From Rhodoligotrophos defluvii (GTDB lineage Bacteria; Pseudomonadota; Alphaproteobacteria; Rhizobiales; Im1): 64,000 nt of DNA. Shown in pieces: positions 8,182 to 16,888 of this stretch. The stretch lies in NCBI RefSeq assembly GCF_005281615.1, contig NZ_SZZM01000002.1:796267-860266 (forward strand). Reading direction: 5' to 3'. Position numbers and translations under genes: made by a program. Below the pieces are notes generated by a model. The model was not told the DNA's origin. It did no database searches and saw nothing but the letters and a program-made list of their open reading frames with translations. Numbering within the stretch: the first letter of the stretch is position 1; every line of letters starts with the position of its first letter.

Positions 8182-9417
8182 CTATGCGCTCACCGCCTTC
8201 GCTGTTGCGCGCAAATCGAAGGCCGGATCGCCTGCCTGTTCCGGGGTGATGGAGAGGCCGGCCCCGAGCAGCTTGCGGGCGGCCATGTGATCGCCGGGGC
8301 TGTTGATGGAATCGACCGCGATCAACCGCCCAGCCTTGAAGGAAAATACGGAAAAGCGTCGGGCGGCCACGTCGCCCCGGCTCACCGCGCGGTCTGCGCC
8401 TTGGGAGAGGCCGGCGATCTGCAGCTTGATGTCATACTGGTCACTCCAGAACCAGGGCACCGCCTCATACTCGCCGTCACGCCCGGCGATCACCCTTGCT
8501 ACATGGCGGCCTTGATCGGTGGCGTTCTGGACCGACTCCAGTCTGATCGGATCGCCGCCACCGGGCAGCGGAAAACGGGCGCAGTCGCCCACGGCGAAGA
8601 TCGAGGGGTCCGACGTGCGTAGCGTGATGTCCACCAGCACGCCGTCGCGCACCGCCAAATCCGCCGCGCGCGCCAAATCGTCATTGGGCAGCACGCCGGC
8701 GCCGACCACCACCAGGTCTCCCGCCAGGCTGCGGCCGCTGCTGGTCTCCACACGCTTTGCCATGCCGTTCTCGCCGGTAATGGCGCGCACCCCATCGCCC
8801 AGAAGCAGCGAGACACCGTGGCTCCGGTGCAATTCCTCAAAGAAGGTCGAAATGGCCGGCGGTACGGCGCGGGCCATCAGCCGCGGCATCATCTCGACCA
8901 CCGCGACCTCCTTGCCGAGCATGCTCGCCACTGCGGCGAATTCGAGGCCGATGAAGCCACCGCCGACCACCACGACGGAGCGGGCCTCGTGGAGCCTCTC
9001 CTTCAGGTAATCGGTGTCCTGAATTGTGCGGAGATAGAGGATATTGCCGAGATCGGCACCGGGCACCGGCAGGGCCCGGTTGCGGGCGCCGGTGGCGAGC
9101 ACGACCCAGTCGTAAGGCAGGCGCCCGCCGTCGGACAACAGCACGGTGCGGGCGCTCCGATCGATGGCCTCGGCCGTGACACCCAAATGCAGGTCGATCC
9201 TGTTGGCGGAATAGAATTCCTCGCGCCGAAACACCAGGTCGGCGGCGCTCGTCTTACCGAGGAGATACGCCTTGGAGAGTGGCGGACGCTGATAGGGAAT
9301 TGCCGGTTCCCCGGCAACCAGATGAATTTCGCCCTCGAACCCCTCACTGCGCAGCTGCGCGCAGACCTGATAGCCCGCCTGTCCGCCGCCGATCACGACT
9401 ACGCTCGTTCCCGTCAT
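8182..9417 (-). CDS. NAD(P)/FAD-dependent oxidoreductase, ferredoxin/rubredoxin reductase type
   Basis: A 411-residue flavoprotein. It has an N-terminal FAD motif (VVVIGGGQAGYQVCAQLR), the YQRPPLSKAYL segment characteristic of oxygenase-coupled ferredoxin reductases (CamA/ThcD/BphA4 group), a second NAD motif (VVVVGGGFIGLEFAAVA), FAVGDCARF and a C-terminal reductase domain with the WFWSDQYDIKLQIAGL signature. It would move electrons from NAD(P)H to a ferredoxin or Rieske partner, but no such partner is next to it. It converges on the ThDP gene with an 8-base gap and is divergent from the asparaginase gene. Confidence 0.92.
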   Translation of the reverse strand: MTGTSVVVIGGGQAGYQVCAQLRSEGFEGEIHLVAGEPAIPYQRPPLSKAYLLGKTSAADLVFRREEFYSANRIDLHLGVTAEAIDRSARTVLLSDGGRLPYDWVVLATGARNRALPVPGADLGNILYLRTIQDTDYLKERLHEARSVVVVGGGFIGLEFAAVASMLGKEVAVVEMMPRLMARAVPPAISTFFEELHRSHGVSLLLGDGVRAITGENGMAKRVETSSGRSLAGDLVVVGAGVLPNDDLARAADLAVRDGVLVDITLRTSDPSIFAVGDCARFPLPGGGDPIRLESVQNATDQGRHVARVIAGRDGEYEAVPWFWSDQYDIKLQIAGLSQGADRAVSRGDVAARRFSVFSFKAGRLIAVDSINSPGDHMAARKLLGAGLSITPEQAGDPAFDLRATAKAVSA

Positions 9418-9573
9418 CCCCAGTCGTTTCCCTTTTCATTCCCCCGGATTGCCGTGTTCAGCTATGCAGCTTTCCACGGACGACGCAACCGCGATGAGCA
9501 ATGACAAAGGACCCGATTGGCATCGGCTCGCCGAGACGCTAAGGGTCGAACCGCAACATTAGATGCGAGCTCC

Positions 9574-10566
9574 ATGCCCGATCCGATCGAGATAGAGGTG
9601 ACCCGCGGCAACGCGGTGGAAAGCCGGCACCTGGTTGCCTTCGCAGTGACCGATGCCGACGGCAAGCTCGTGCTCAGCGGCGGCGACATCGACCAGCCGG
9701 ACTACCCCCGCTCGTCGGTCAAGGCGTTCCAGGCGATCCCGTTGCTGGAAAGCGGTGCGGCCGACACCTTCGGTTTCGACGAGGCCGACATCGCTCTTGC
9801 GTGCTCGTCGCACAACGGCGAGCCGCGCCAGATCGGCGCCGTCGCGCGAATGCTGAGCAAGGCGGGTGTCTCTGAAACGGCGCTGGAGTGCGGCGCCGAC
9901 TGGCCCATCTACAAGCCGGCCGCGGATGCCATGATCAAAGCCGGCCAAGTGCCACGACCGATCCACAATCCCTGCTCGGGAAAACATGCGGGCATGCTGG
10001 CTTATGCCCGCCACAACGGCATGCCCCTGGCCGGATATGTGAGACCGGATCATCCGGTGCAGCAAGCCGTCGAGCAGGCGCTGAGCGCGTTTTGCGGTGT
10101 GCAGGCGTCGCAAGCCCCACGCGGCATCGATGGTTGCTCGGTGCCCACCTGGGCCCTGCCCCTACGTGCCACCGCGCTCGGCTTCGCCCGGCTGGCAACG
10201 GGCCGAGGGATTGGCTCCGGACGTGCCGCCGCCGCAGCCCGAATCATCGCCGCGGCGCGTGCCCACCCCTATATGATCGCGGGCACGGGCCGCTTCGATA
10301 CCGACCTGATGACCGCGGTGCCGCGCGTATTCGTGAAGTCCGGGGCGGAAGGGTTCCTGGTGGCCAGCCTGCCCCATGCGGGTCTGGGTATTGCATTGAA
10401 ATGCCTGGACGGGGCACCGTGCGGATCGACCATAGCCATGGCGGTGCTGCTCCGCAAACTGCCCATATGGACGGCTGACGAGGAGGCCTGCCTCGCCAAC
10501 TTCGCCACCCGGCCCGTGCTCAGCCGCAAGGGCGAGATGGTCGGCGAGATCCGCGCCGCGCCGTGA
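9574..10566 (+). CDS. Asparaginase, thermolabile/Rhizobium AnsA type (PF06089)
   Basis: A 330-residue cytoplasmic enzyme of the asparaginase II family found in Rhizobium etli, unrelated to the E. coli enzymes. Motifs include YPRSSVKAFQAIPLLE, the catalytic-region SSHNGEPRQ, and NPCSGKHAGMLAYARHNGMP with the conserved Ser-Gly-Lys. It would hydrolyse L-asparagine to aspartate and ammonia. I start at ATG 9574 (MPDPIEIEV), where family similarity begins; the open frame continues upstream to a TTG at 9517 without supporting signals. The gene is divergent from the flavoprotein and ends 6 bases from the convergent TIGR03808 gene. Confidence 0.87.
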   Translation: MPDPIEIEVTRGNAVESRHLVAFAVTDADGKLVLSGGDIDQPDYPRSSVKAFQAIPLLESGAADTFGFDEADIALACSSHNGEPRQIGAVARMLSKAGVSETALECGADWPIYKPAADAMIKAGQVPRPIHNPCSGKHAGMLAYARHNGMPLAGYVRPDHPVQQAVEQALSAFCGVQASQAPRGIDGCSVPTWALPLRATALGFARLATGRGIGSGRAAAAARIIAAARAHPYMIAGTGRFDTDLMTAVPRVFVKSGAEGFLVASLPHAGLGIALKCLDGAPCGSTIAMAVLLRKLPIWTADEEACLANFATRPVLSRKGEMVGEIRAAP

Positions 10567-10572
10567 TTTAGT

Positions 10573-11919
10573 TTAGGCGGAATTGCCCGAGACGGTGAGG
10601 TTCACGGGCACGTCGGCTGCCGCCGCCTTGGCGAGATCGGCGGTGACGCCGCGCCCGTTCTGATGGCCGATGATCGCCGCTTCCGAGCAATCTGCGAGCA
10701 GGTTCTGGGCGATCAGTACCCGGCCAGCGCCAGGCGCCACGGACGCGGCTATGCCCCAGAGCGCGTCGCGCACCATGTTTCCGGTGACCGCGACGTTGCG
10801 CTGATAGCGGCCCCAGCCCACCATGATACCGGCGCGCGGGGCTTTTTCGATCACATTCCCAGTGATTGCCGCATCGGCCTCGATGGCGATGCCCACGCCC
10901 CGTGATTCGCCCTCCGTCCGGGTGAACAGGTTGCGGATGAGGTTGCCCGAGCAGACCGCCAACCGCCCGTCGTGATTGAAGTTGGTGATGGAGACGCCAA
11001 GGGCGGCATTGTCCACGAGATTGTTGCTGATTACCGCGCCCTGGAAGCCGAACTCGGCATAAAGCGCGACCTCGCCAAGCCTCTCGCAGGAATTACCGAT
11101 GATTTGTGCATTCGAACCGGCATTTACGCGCACGGCGCTGAAGGCGCAGTCGGTGATGCGGTTGCCGCTGACCGATACGGAGCCGGCACGGAAGATGTTG
11201 ATGCCATTGCCGTTCTGGCCGGAGCCGCCATTGTCGGCCCGCACGGCGCTGATGCGGTTTTCCGAGACCTTGGTCCCGTCCTCGCCGACCGTGCTGCGCC
11301 AGACCTGGATGCCATTGTTGCCGATGGCGCTGATGGTGTTGCGGAAGATCTCGAGCCCGGTTGAATCCAGCGCGAACAGGGCGGTTTCCGCTACCTCCGT
11401 GATCGCGCATTCGGAGACCGTGCCGGCGCAGCGCAAGAGCGAGATGCCGCCCCCACGAGAGCGGGTCACCGTCAGCCGGTCGAGGCACAGATCCGTCACG
11501 GCCTCGGCCCGCAGCACAGGATCCTGGGACGCCGCATCGCCACCGTCGAGGGTGAGGTTGCGCAAGTAGATGCTCTTACCGGACAGGGTTAGAACAGGGC
11601 CATTGCCGTTGCGCTCGAGCCGGGCGCCGCCCGGCGTGCAGACGATGGACACGGGGCGGGTCACCTTCAATCCCGCCACCCGATAGCGACCGGCGGGCAG
11701 CATCAGAACGGCGTTGCGGTCCGACGCCTTGTCGATGGCCGCCTGCATGACCGCGCTCTGATCATCGGGGCTGTCCGGCTTGAGGTCGAGGGCGCTTGCG
11801 TCCATGACCGGGCCGACGGCTTCCCGGTTACCTGCACCAGCTGCGGATGCGGGCAGCGCCAAACCGGCCAAGGCCGAACCAGCGGCCGCGATCATCCCGC
11901 GTCGGGAAAAACTAGGCAT
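10573..11919 (-). CDS. TIGR03808 family TAT-translocated parallel beta-helix protein
   Basis: A 448-residue exported protein. It opens MPSFSRRGMIAAAGSALAGLALPASA, a twin-arginine signal with a cleavage-site-like ASA. The body is a right-handed parallel beta-helix with pectate-lyase-like repeats. Recurrent N-x-(I/V) turns (FRNTISAIGNNGIQVW, GNRITDCAF, SNNLVDNAA, TGNMVRDAL) are spaced about 22-25 residues. This matches TIGR03808, described from Rhizobiales and of unknown function. An AGGAGG sits 7 bases before ATG 11919; the open frame upstream of it is ignored. It probably acts in the periplasm, perhaps on a polysaccharide. Confidence 0.88.
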   Translation of the reverse strand: MPSFSRRGMIAAAGSALAGLALPASAAGAGNREAVGPVMDASALDLKPDSPDDQSAVMQAAIDKASDRNAVLMLPAGRYRVAGLKVTRPVSIVCTPGGARLERNGNGPVLTLSGKSIYLRNLTLDGGDAASQDPVLRAEAVTDLCLDRLTVTRSRGGGISLLRCAGTVSECAITEVAETALFALDSTGLEIFRNTISAIGNNGIQVWRSTVGEDGTKVSENRISAVRADNGGSGQNGNGINIFRAGSVSVSGNRITDCAFSAVRVNAGSNAQIIGNSCERLGEVALYAEFGFQGAVISNNLVDNAALGVSITNFNHDGRLAVCSGNLIRNLFTRTEGESRGVGIAIEADAAITGNVIEKAPRAGIMVGWGRYQRNVAVTGNMVRDALWGIAASVAPGAGRVLIAQNLLADCSEAAIIGHQNGRGVTADLAKAAAADVPVNLTVSGNSA

Positions 11920-11992
11920 CACAGTCCTCCTGTCGAGCGACTTGCAAGATCCCTGCCGGCTGCTCCGTGCTGCCTTGCGCGGGAAAATCGGT

Positions 11993-12982
11993 CTAAATCC
12001 CCAACAGCTTGAGGATCTCGGTTGCTGCAAGCGTCGCGGTTGTGCGGCCTTGGCGCAAGTCCGCTTCCAGGACCGGGAGCCGAGCCTTGACCCGCGGATC
12101 GCTCTTCAGCCGCTGAATCATGCCCTCCTCCAGCATGGACCAGAGCCATTTGATCTGCTGCTCGTTCCGGCGCGCACCCAGTGCCCCGCTCTTCTCGGAC
12201 AGGGCGCGATGGCGCTCGACCTCGGCCCACATCTCATCGAGGCCGATATTGTTGAGTCCCGAAATGGCCAGGACGGGCGGGGTCCACGCCGCGCCGGGTG
12301 GCACGAGGATCTGCAGGGCAGCGCGGTAATCGGAGATGGCCCGGCGGGCGCGCGCGGCGTTGTCGCCGTCGGCCTTGTTCACCGCCAGCATGTCTGCAAG
12401 CTCGATCACGCCCTTCTTGATGCCCTGCAAGTCGTCGCCGGCGCCCGGCAACAGCAGCACAAGAAAGAAGTCGACCATGTCGGCAACCGCGGTCTCCGAC
12501 TGGCCGATGCCGACGGTTTCGACCAGGACGACGTCGAAGCCGGCGGCCTCGCAAACCACCATGCTTTCCCGCGTGCGGCGGGCGACGCCGCCGAGGGTGC
12601 CGGCCGCGGGCGACGGGCGGATGAAGGCATTGGGGTCCATGGCCAAACCCGCCATACGGGTCTTGTCGCCGAGGATCGATCCGCCGGTGCGCTGGCTGCT
12701 GGGATCCACCGCCAGCACGGCCACCTTGTGCCCCCTGGCCGTCAGGTTGCGGCCGAGCGTGTCGATCGTGGTGCTCTTGCCCACACCGGGCACGCCGGTG
12801 ATGCCGACGCGATAGGCTTTGCCGGAATGCGGCAACAGTTTCAGGAGGAGTTCCTGGGCAGCACGCTCGTGATCTGGGCGACGGCTTTCCACCAGGGTGA
12901 TGGCGCGGCCCAGGGCTGCGCGCTCGCCGGCAATAACCCGACTGGCGAGATCATCTAGGTCGAGCTTCTCTGGGCGGGTCAT
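11993..12982 (-). CDS. meaB: Methylmalonyl-CoA mutase-associated GTPase MeaB
   Basis: A 329-residue G3E-type P-loop GTPase. The Walker A region GITGVPGVGKSTTID, the Walker B region VLAVDPSSQRTGGSILGDKTRM, the switch segment DVVLVETVGIGQSE and the base-recognition VNKADG are all intact. MeaB loads and protects adenosylcobalamin in methylmalonyl-CoA mutase, or in related mutases such as ethylmalonyl-CoA mutase. No mutase gene lies in this window, so the partner is elsewhere. ATG 12982 (MTRPEKLDL) with AGGA upstream is preferred over the longer frame reaching 13054. Confidence 0.93.
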   Translation of the reverse strand: MTRPEKLDLDDLASRVIAGERAALGRAITLVESRRPDHERAAQELLLKLLPHSGKAYRVGITGVPGVGKSTTIDTLGRNLTARGHKVAVLAVDPSSQRTGGSILGDKTRMAGLAMDPNAFIRPSPAAGTLGGVARRTRESMVVCEAAGFDVVLVETVGIGQSETAVADMVDFFLVLLLPGAGDDLQGIKKGVIELADMLAVNKADGDNAARARRAISDYRAALQILVPPGAAWTPPVLAISGLNNIGLDEMWAEVERHRALSEKSGALGARRNEQQIKWLWSMLEEGMIQRLKSDPRVKARLPVLEADLRQGRTTATLAATEILKLLGI

Positions 12983-13151
12983 GTGGGATCCTGATCGAAG
13001 CCTCGGTTCATCAGCGCCTTCTATACGAGCCGTGAGCATGGCAGAAGCCGTCATTCTCCCTTGGCCCCGCGTTTCGCCGCGTTGACCGCCGAACTTGACG
13101 CATCATATAGCGGGCCGAGCCTGCTCATCGGCCATGGGAATAACAGGAGCG

Positions 13152-13607
13152 ATGACGTTGGAACCGCTTCATACCAGAGCTGCAATGAACGAAGCGCTCA
13201 TTGCGCGCGTGATCCATGCCTTTTACGAGCGGGTGGGCGCCGATCCTCTGATCGGGCCGATCTTCCACGGCAAGATCGCACCGGACGAGTGGCCGGCGCA
13301 TCTCGAGATCATCACCAATTTCTGGTCGTCGCTTCTGCTTGGCACCAAGCGCTACCAAGGCCGGCCGCTTGCCAAGCATCTCATGCTCGGGCGCCTGCGC
13401 GACGAGCATTTTCTGCGCTGGCTGTTCCACTTCCGGTCAACGGTCGAAGCGCATGTTCCGGCGGAGCTCGCGCCGGCGTTTATCATGCGCGCTGAGCGTA
13501 TCGCGAACAGCTTCAGGATGGGCATTGCGTTCCATCATGGCGAGGACACCGTGGGCTTGCAGCCGCTTGCCGCGCCGCCGGCCGGCGCGGCCACGCCCAA
13601 GCGGTGA
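13152..13607 (+). CDS. Group III truncated hemoglobin
   Basis: A 151-residue globin with the two-over-two fold. The segments VIHAFYERVGADPLIGPIF, WPAHLEIITNFWSSLLLGT, the proximal-helix HLMLGRLRDEHFLRWLFHF and AFIMRAERIANSFRMG match group III (C-type) truncated hemoglobins. The conserved Trp before SSLL and the proximal His in LAKHLM are visible. It would bind O2, NO or peroxide in the cytoplasm. The start is uncertain: ATG 13152 has AGGAG very close, and ATG 13134 or 13185 are alternatives. It is divergent from meaB and its stop lies next to that of the convergent TetR gene. Confidence 0.88.
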   Translation: MTLEPLHTRAAMNEALIARVIHAFYERVGADPLIGPIFHGKIAPDEWPAHLEIITNFWSSLLLGTKRYQGRPLAKHLMLGRLRDEHFLRWLFHFRSTVEAHVPAELAPAFIMRAERIANSFRMGIAFHHGEDTVGLQPLAAPPAGAATPKR

Positions 13608-13608
13608 G

Positions 13609-14334
13609 CTAGTTTGCGCTCCCGCATCTCCCGGCCTCCAGCGCCTCCAGCCGCGCCGTCACCCGCTCGAGACGCTCCATGATGACCTCGTTCAGGCTCG
13701 GCTGAGCCATCGCCTTTGGCTGCACAGCAAGCCCGCGATAGATGATCTCGGTGATCGCGTCCGCGGCTTCATCGGCATTGATCGTGCCATGCCCGCGCAG
13801 AAAGGCCCAGGTATGATGCTCGACGCAGCCGAAGATCATGTCACGCACGATGCGCAGGGGCACGTCCTTGCGGAACTCGCCGCTCTCCATGGCAGCTTCG
13901 ACGATCTCCAGGGTGCGCCGCGTATATTCGCGGTTCAGCTCGAACACCGTGGTGGAACGATATTCCGGCCCGGGGCGCAACTCCTGGAAGACGAGCCGGC
14001 ACAGAGCCGGCTCCTTGCTGATCGACGAGAGGTGCTTCCAAATCATGAAGCGCAGCCGATTCCAGGTGCCGGTTATGCCTTTCAGCTGCTCATCGAAATC
14101 CGCCAGCATCTCGTCATACCAGCGTTCGACCACCTTGATCATGAGGTCGCGCTTGTTTTCGAAATAGCGGTAGATGGTGCCTTCCACCACATCGGCGCGC
14201 GCCGCGATCTCGGAGATGAGCGCTGCATCATAGCCGTGCTCGAGGAACACGGCTTTGGCAGCCTCCATGATGTCGGCCACCCGCCGTTCGCGCGACAGCC
14301 GGAAGATTTGCCGGCGTTGGAAAACTTCACTCAT
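13609..14334 (-). CDS. TetR/AcrR family transcriptional regulator
   Basis: A 241-residue repressor-type regulator. The HTH lies at about residues 15-62 (RRVADIMEAAKAVFLEHGYD, ISEIAARADVVEGTIYRYFENKRDL), followed by an all-helical ligand domain. It is a clear paralogue of the TetR at 27435. Both share VVEGTIY(R/K)YF and NKRDLM. In the ligand domain both have a WY(D/E)(E/N)MLA(D/N)(F/Y) stretch, ALCR then F(Q/R)E(L/V)R, and an EHHTW segment. It is divergent from the isovaleryl-CoA-dehydrogenase-like gene across a palindrome (14512-14528), which suggests that it represses that gene in response to an acyl-CoA. Confidence 0.92.
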   Translation of the reverse strand: MSEVFQRRQIFRLSRERRVADIMEAAKAVFLEHGYDAALISEIAARADVVEGTIYRYFENKRDLMIKVVERWYDEMLADFDEQLKGITGTWNRLRFMIWKHLSSISKEPALCRLVFQELRPGPEYRSTTVFELNREYTRRTLEIVEAAMESGEFRKDVPLRIVRDMIFGCVEHHTWAFLRGHGTINADEAADAITEIIYRGLAVQPKAMAQPSLNEVIMERLERVTARLEALEAGRCGSAN

Positions 14335-14511
14335 TGTGTCCGCATGGGTTATGCGTGCTCGACAGAACGGACGGCACGTGGCTCGGTTTGTCAAGAGGAT
14401 GGTCGCCGAAATCTGGGAAAATCGTGCCGTCCATAGCGTCAGCCATTGCGGTGCGACCTCGGAGCTTCACGTGCCCAGCCGGGTGATCCTGGGCACGAGG
14501 CGAGTGGACAT

Positions 14512-14528
14512 GATGAATTGAGTTCATT
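14512..14528. promoter_or_regulatory. TetR operator candidate before the acyl-CoA dehydrogenase
   Basis: Imperfect palindrome GATGA-N7-TCATT, with ATGAA and TTCAT arms around a 5-base centre, ending 49 bases before the ATG at 14578. The same GATGA-N7-TCAT arrangement occurs in the perfect palindrome at 24015-24035. The regulator is probably one of the two paralogous TetR proteins. Confidence 0.5.
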
Positions 14529-14577
14529 AATGTCTTGCCACCGCGCCAAGACGGCACTGCCTTTGGAGGAGACATTC

Positions 14578-15783
14578 ATGGGTGGACAGGCCCCCGCCGC
14601 CTCGTTGCACAACGCGCACTATGCCTTCGACCTCAGCCCGGAGCAGCAGGAGATCCTGGATGCGGCGGACCGCTTCGCCCGCAACGAGCTCTATCCGCTG
14701 TCGGAGCGTATGGATAACGAGGAGTGGTGGCCGGAAGACATCTTCCCGAAGATCGGCGCGGCCGGGTTCTTCGGGATCACGGTCGATCCGGAACATGGCG
14801 GCTCCGGCTCGGATCTGTTCACCAGCGGGCTTGTCCTGCAGGCGTTTTCGCGCTGGAACCATGCGCTGGCCCTGTCCTGGGTTGCGCACGAGAACCTCTG
14901 CCTCAACAACATCTACCGCAATGCCAACGAATCCATCCGCCGCAAGTATCTGCCCGGTCTGTGCCAGGGAACCAAGATCGGTGCGCTGGGCCTGACGGAG
15001 CCAGGCGCGGGCTCCGACGCGCTGGGTTCCATGCGCACCACCGCCCGGCGCGAGGGCGATCACTACCTGCTGAACGGATCCAAGATCTATATTACCAACG
15101 GGCCGGTCGCCGACGTGCTGCTGGTCTATGCCAAGACGGCACCGGATCTTGGCCCCAAGGGCATTTCCGCTTTCGTTGTGGAGAAGGACTTTCCCGGTTT
15201 CAGGGTGGCGCAGAAGCTCATCAAGATGGGCTTCCGCGGCAGCCAGACGGCCGAACTGGTGTTCGAGGACTGCCGCGTTCCGGCGGAGAACATGGTGGGG
15301 GGTGAGAACCGGGGTGTGTCGGTGGTGATGAGCGGTCTCGATCTCGAGCGGGCGATGATCGCCCCGATCTGTCTCGGGGTGTGCGAGCGGGCGCTGGAGC
15401 TTTCCATCGAATACGCCAAGACCCGGAAGCAGTTTGGCCGGCCGATCGCCGAGTTCCAGATGGTCCAGTCCAAGATCGCCGACATGTATGTCTGGACCGA
15501 GACGATCCGCACCTTCACGTATCGCGTGCTGTCGGAAGCCAACAACCTGGAAATCGGTGGCGGCGGCCGTGGTCAGATCCATGCACTGACCGCCGCTTCG
15601 GTCATGTATGCGGCCGAGACCATGGGTCGCGTGCTTTCGGAAGCGGTGCAGATCCATGGTGGGTCCGGCTATATCTGGGAATCGGAAATCAACCGGCTCT
15701 ATCGATCCTCAAAGCTGCTAGAGATCGGCGCTGGCACGACCGAGGTGCGCAAGATGATCATTTCCGGCGAGCTGCTGAAGTGA
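14578..15783 (+). CDS. Acyl-CoA dehydrogenase, isovaleryl-CoA dehydrogenase-like
   Basis: A 401-residue FAD enzyme with N, middle and C acyl-CoA dehydrogenase domains. It has LTEPGAGSDALGSM and KIYITNGPVADVLLVYAK for FAD/substrate binding. The catalytic Glu appears to be in helix G, SGLDLERAM (about residue 257), and the C-terminal position is LLEIGAGTTEVRK. That combination is the hallmark of isovaleryl-CoA dehydrogenase and relatives, rather than of medium-chain enzymes with Glu in YEGT. The substrate would be a branched acyl-CoA (isovaleryl-, or citronellyl-CoA as in AtuD). GGAGGAG lies 7 bases before the ATG. It is divergent from a TetR gene. Confidence 0.9.
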   Translation: MGGQAPAASLHNAHYAFDLSPEQQEILDAADRFARNELYPLSERMDNEEWWPEDIFPKIGAAGFFGITVDPEHGGSGSDLFTSGLVLQAFSRWNHALALSWVAHENLCLNNIYRNANESIRRKYLPGLCQGTKIGALGLTEPGAGSDALGSMRTTARREGDHYLLNGSKIYITNGPVADVLLVYAKTAPDLGPKGISAFVVEKDFPGFRVAQKLIKMGFRGSQTAELVFEDCRVPAENMVGGENRGVSVVMSGLDLERAMIAPICLGVCERALELSIEYAKTRKQFGRPIAEFQMVQSKIADMYVWTETIRTFTYRVLSEANNLEIGGGGRGQIHALTAASVMYAAETMGRVLSEAVQIHGGSGYIWESEINRLYRSSKLLEIGAGTTEVRKMIISGELLK

Positions 15784-15862
15784 GCAGAGCCGTATGATCT
15801 TCTGAATCAGGATCCCGTCCTAACCTGCTTGCCAGGCCCCATATTCGTCGGGCCGGAACCAT

Positions 15863-16807
15863 TCACAGCGGCTTGAGATTGGCCTCGATTTCCGCCCGCC
15901 GGTGCTCGAGGAAAGGTGGCAGCGACAGGTGCGTTCCGAGCTCCTCGACCGACTCGTCGGCGGTGAAGCCGGGTCCGTCGGTCGCCAGCTCGAACAGGAT
16001 ACCGTTGGGCTCGCGAAAATAGAGGCTGCGGAAATAGAAGCGATCTATGGGGCCGCTCGATGGCAATCTTACGGTCTCCAGCCGACGCGCCCAGTCCATG
16101 TAGGCCTCATCGGGCATGCGGAACGCCACATGGTGGACGCCGCCAGCGCCCGGGTGCATGCGTGGTGTGTTCAGCTCCACCGCCACGTGCAGTTCGGCAG
16201 CTGCGCCGCCCGGGCCCATCTTGAACACGTGGGTGGTCGAGCCCTCCACATTCGGCGTGGTGTAGGCCCCGGCAGGCCGCATGTTCAGAACTTCGGTCAG
16301 CACGCGTTCGGTCGGCACGAGATCGGGCACGCTCAGGGTGATCGGCCCGAGACCGCGGATCTGGTGCGCGGTGGGCACGGGGCTTTCGGCCCAGGGGTGA
16401 GCTGCACCCTCGCCGCCGTCGTCCACCAATCGCAGGCGCGTGCCCTCCGGATCCTCAAAATCCAGTGTCTGCCTGCCGCCGAGCGGACGGATCTCGCCAT
16501 GGGGCACCTGGTGCTCGGTGAACCACTGCGCCCACCAGAGCAGGCTCTCCTCGCCTGCGACCCTCAGCGCCGTGCGGGAGATGCTGTTCACCCCGTGGCG
16601 CGCCGGCTTGGTGCGGAAATCGAAAAAGGTGATGTCGCTTCCCGGGGAGGCGATGCCATCACCGTAGAACAGGTGGTAGGCGCTGACGTCGTCCTGATTG
16701 ACCGTCTTCTTCACCAGCCGCATGCCAAGGATGCGCGTGTAGAACGCAAGATTGCCGGGGGCGTTCGCGGTCACCGCCGTCAGATGATGAATGCCGTGCA
16801 GCTCCAC
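15863..16807 (-). CDS. Ring-cleaving dioxygenase, VOC superfamily (MhqO/YkcA-like)
   Basis: A 314-residue protein with two glyoxalase/VOC modules. Module one starts at [40 protein letters not shown]; module two starts at [16 protein letters not shown] and ends with [15 protein letters not shown]. Metal-ligand candidates are His in GIHHLT, His in GGVHHVAF and Glu in ILFELAT, as in extradiol dioxygenases. Homologues are annotated as hydroquinone-type ring-cleaving dioxygenases. The gene stands alone between convergent and co-directional neighbours, so the substrate is unknown. Confidence 0.88.
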   Translation of the reverse strand: MELHGIHHLTAVTANAPGNLAFYTRILGMRLVKKTVNQDDVSAYHLFYGDGIASPGSDITFFDFRTKPARHGVNSISRTALRVAGEESLLWWAQWFTEHQVPHGEIRPLGGRQTLDFEDPEGTRLRLVDDGGEGAAHPWAESPVPTAHQIRGLGPITLSVPDLVPTERVLTEVLNMRPAGAYTTPNVEGSTTHVFKMGPGGAAAELHVAVELNTPRMHPGAGGVHHVAFRMPDEAYMDWARRLETVRLPSSGPIDRFYFRSLYFREPNGILFELATDGPGFTADESVEELGTHLSLPPFLEHRRAEIEANLKPL

Positions 16808-16888
16808 GCGCTCCTCCCATTTTCACTGACCATCTGAGAGGAGGCTATTGCTCTTGGCCATTCAGGGAAAGCGTAATCGGGCAAGCGG

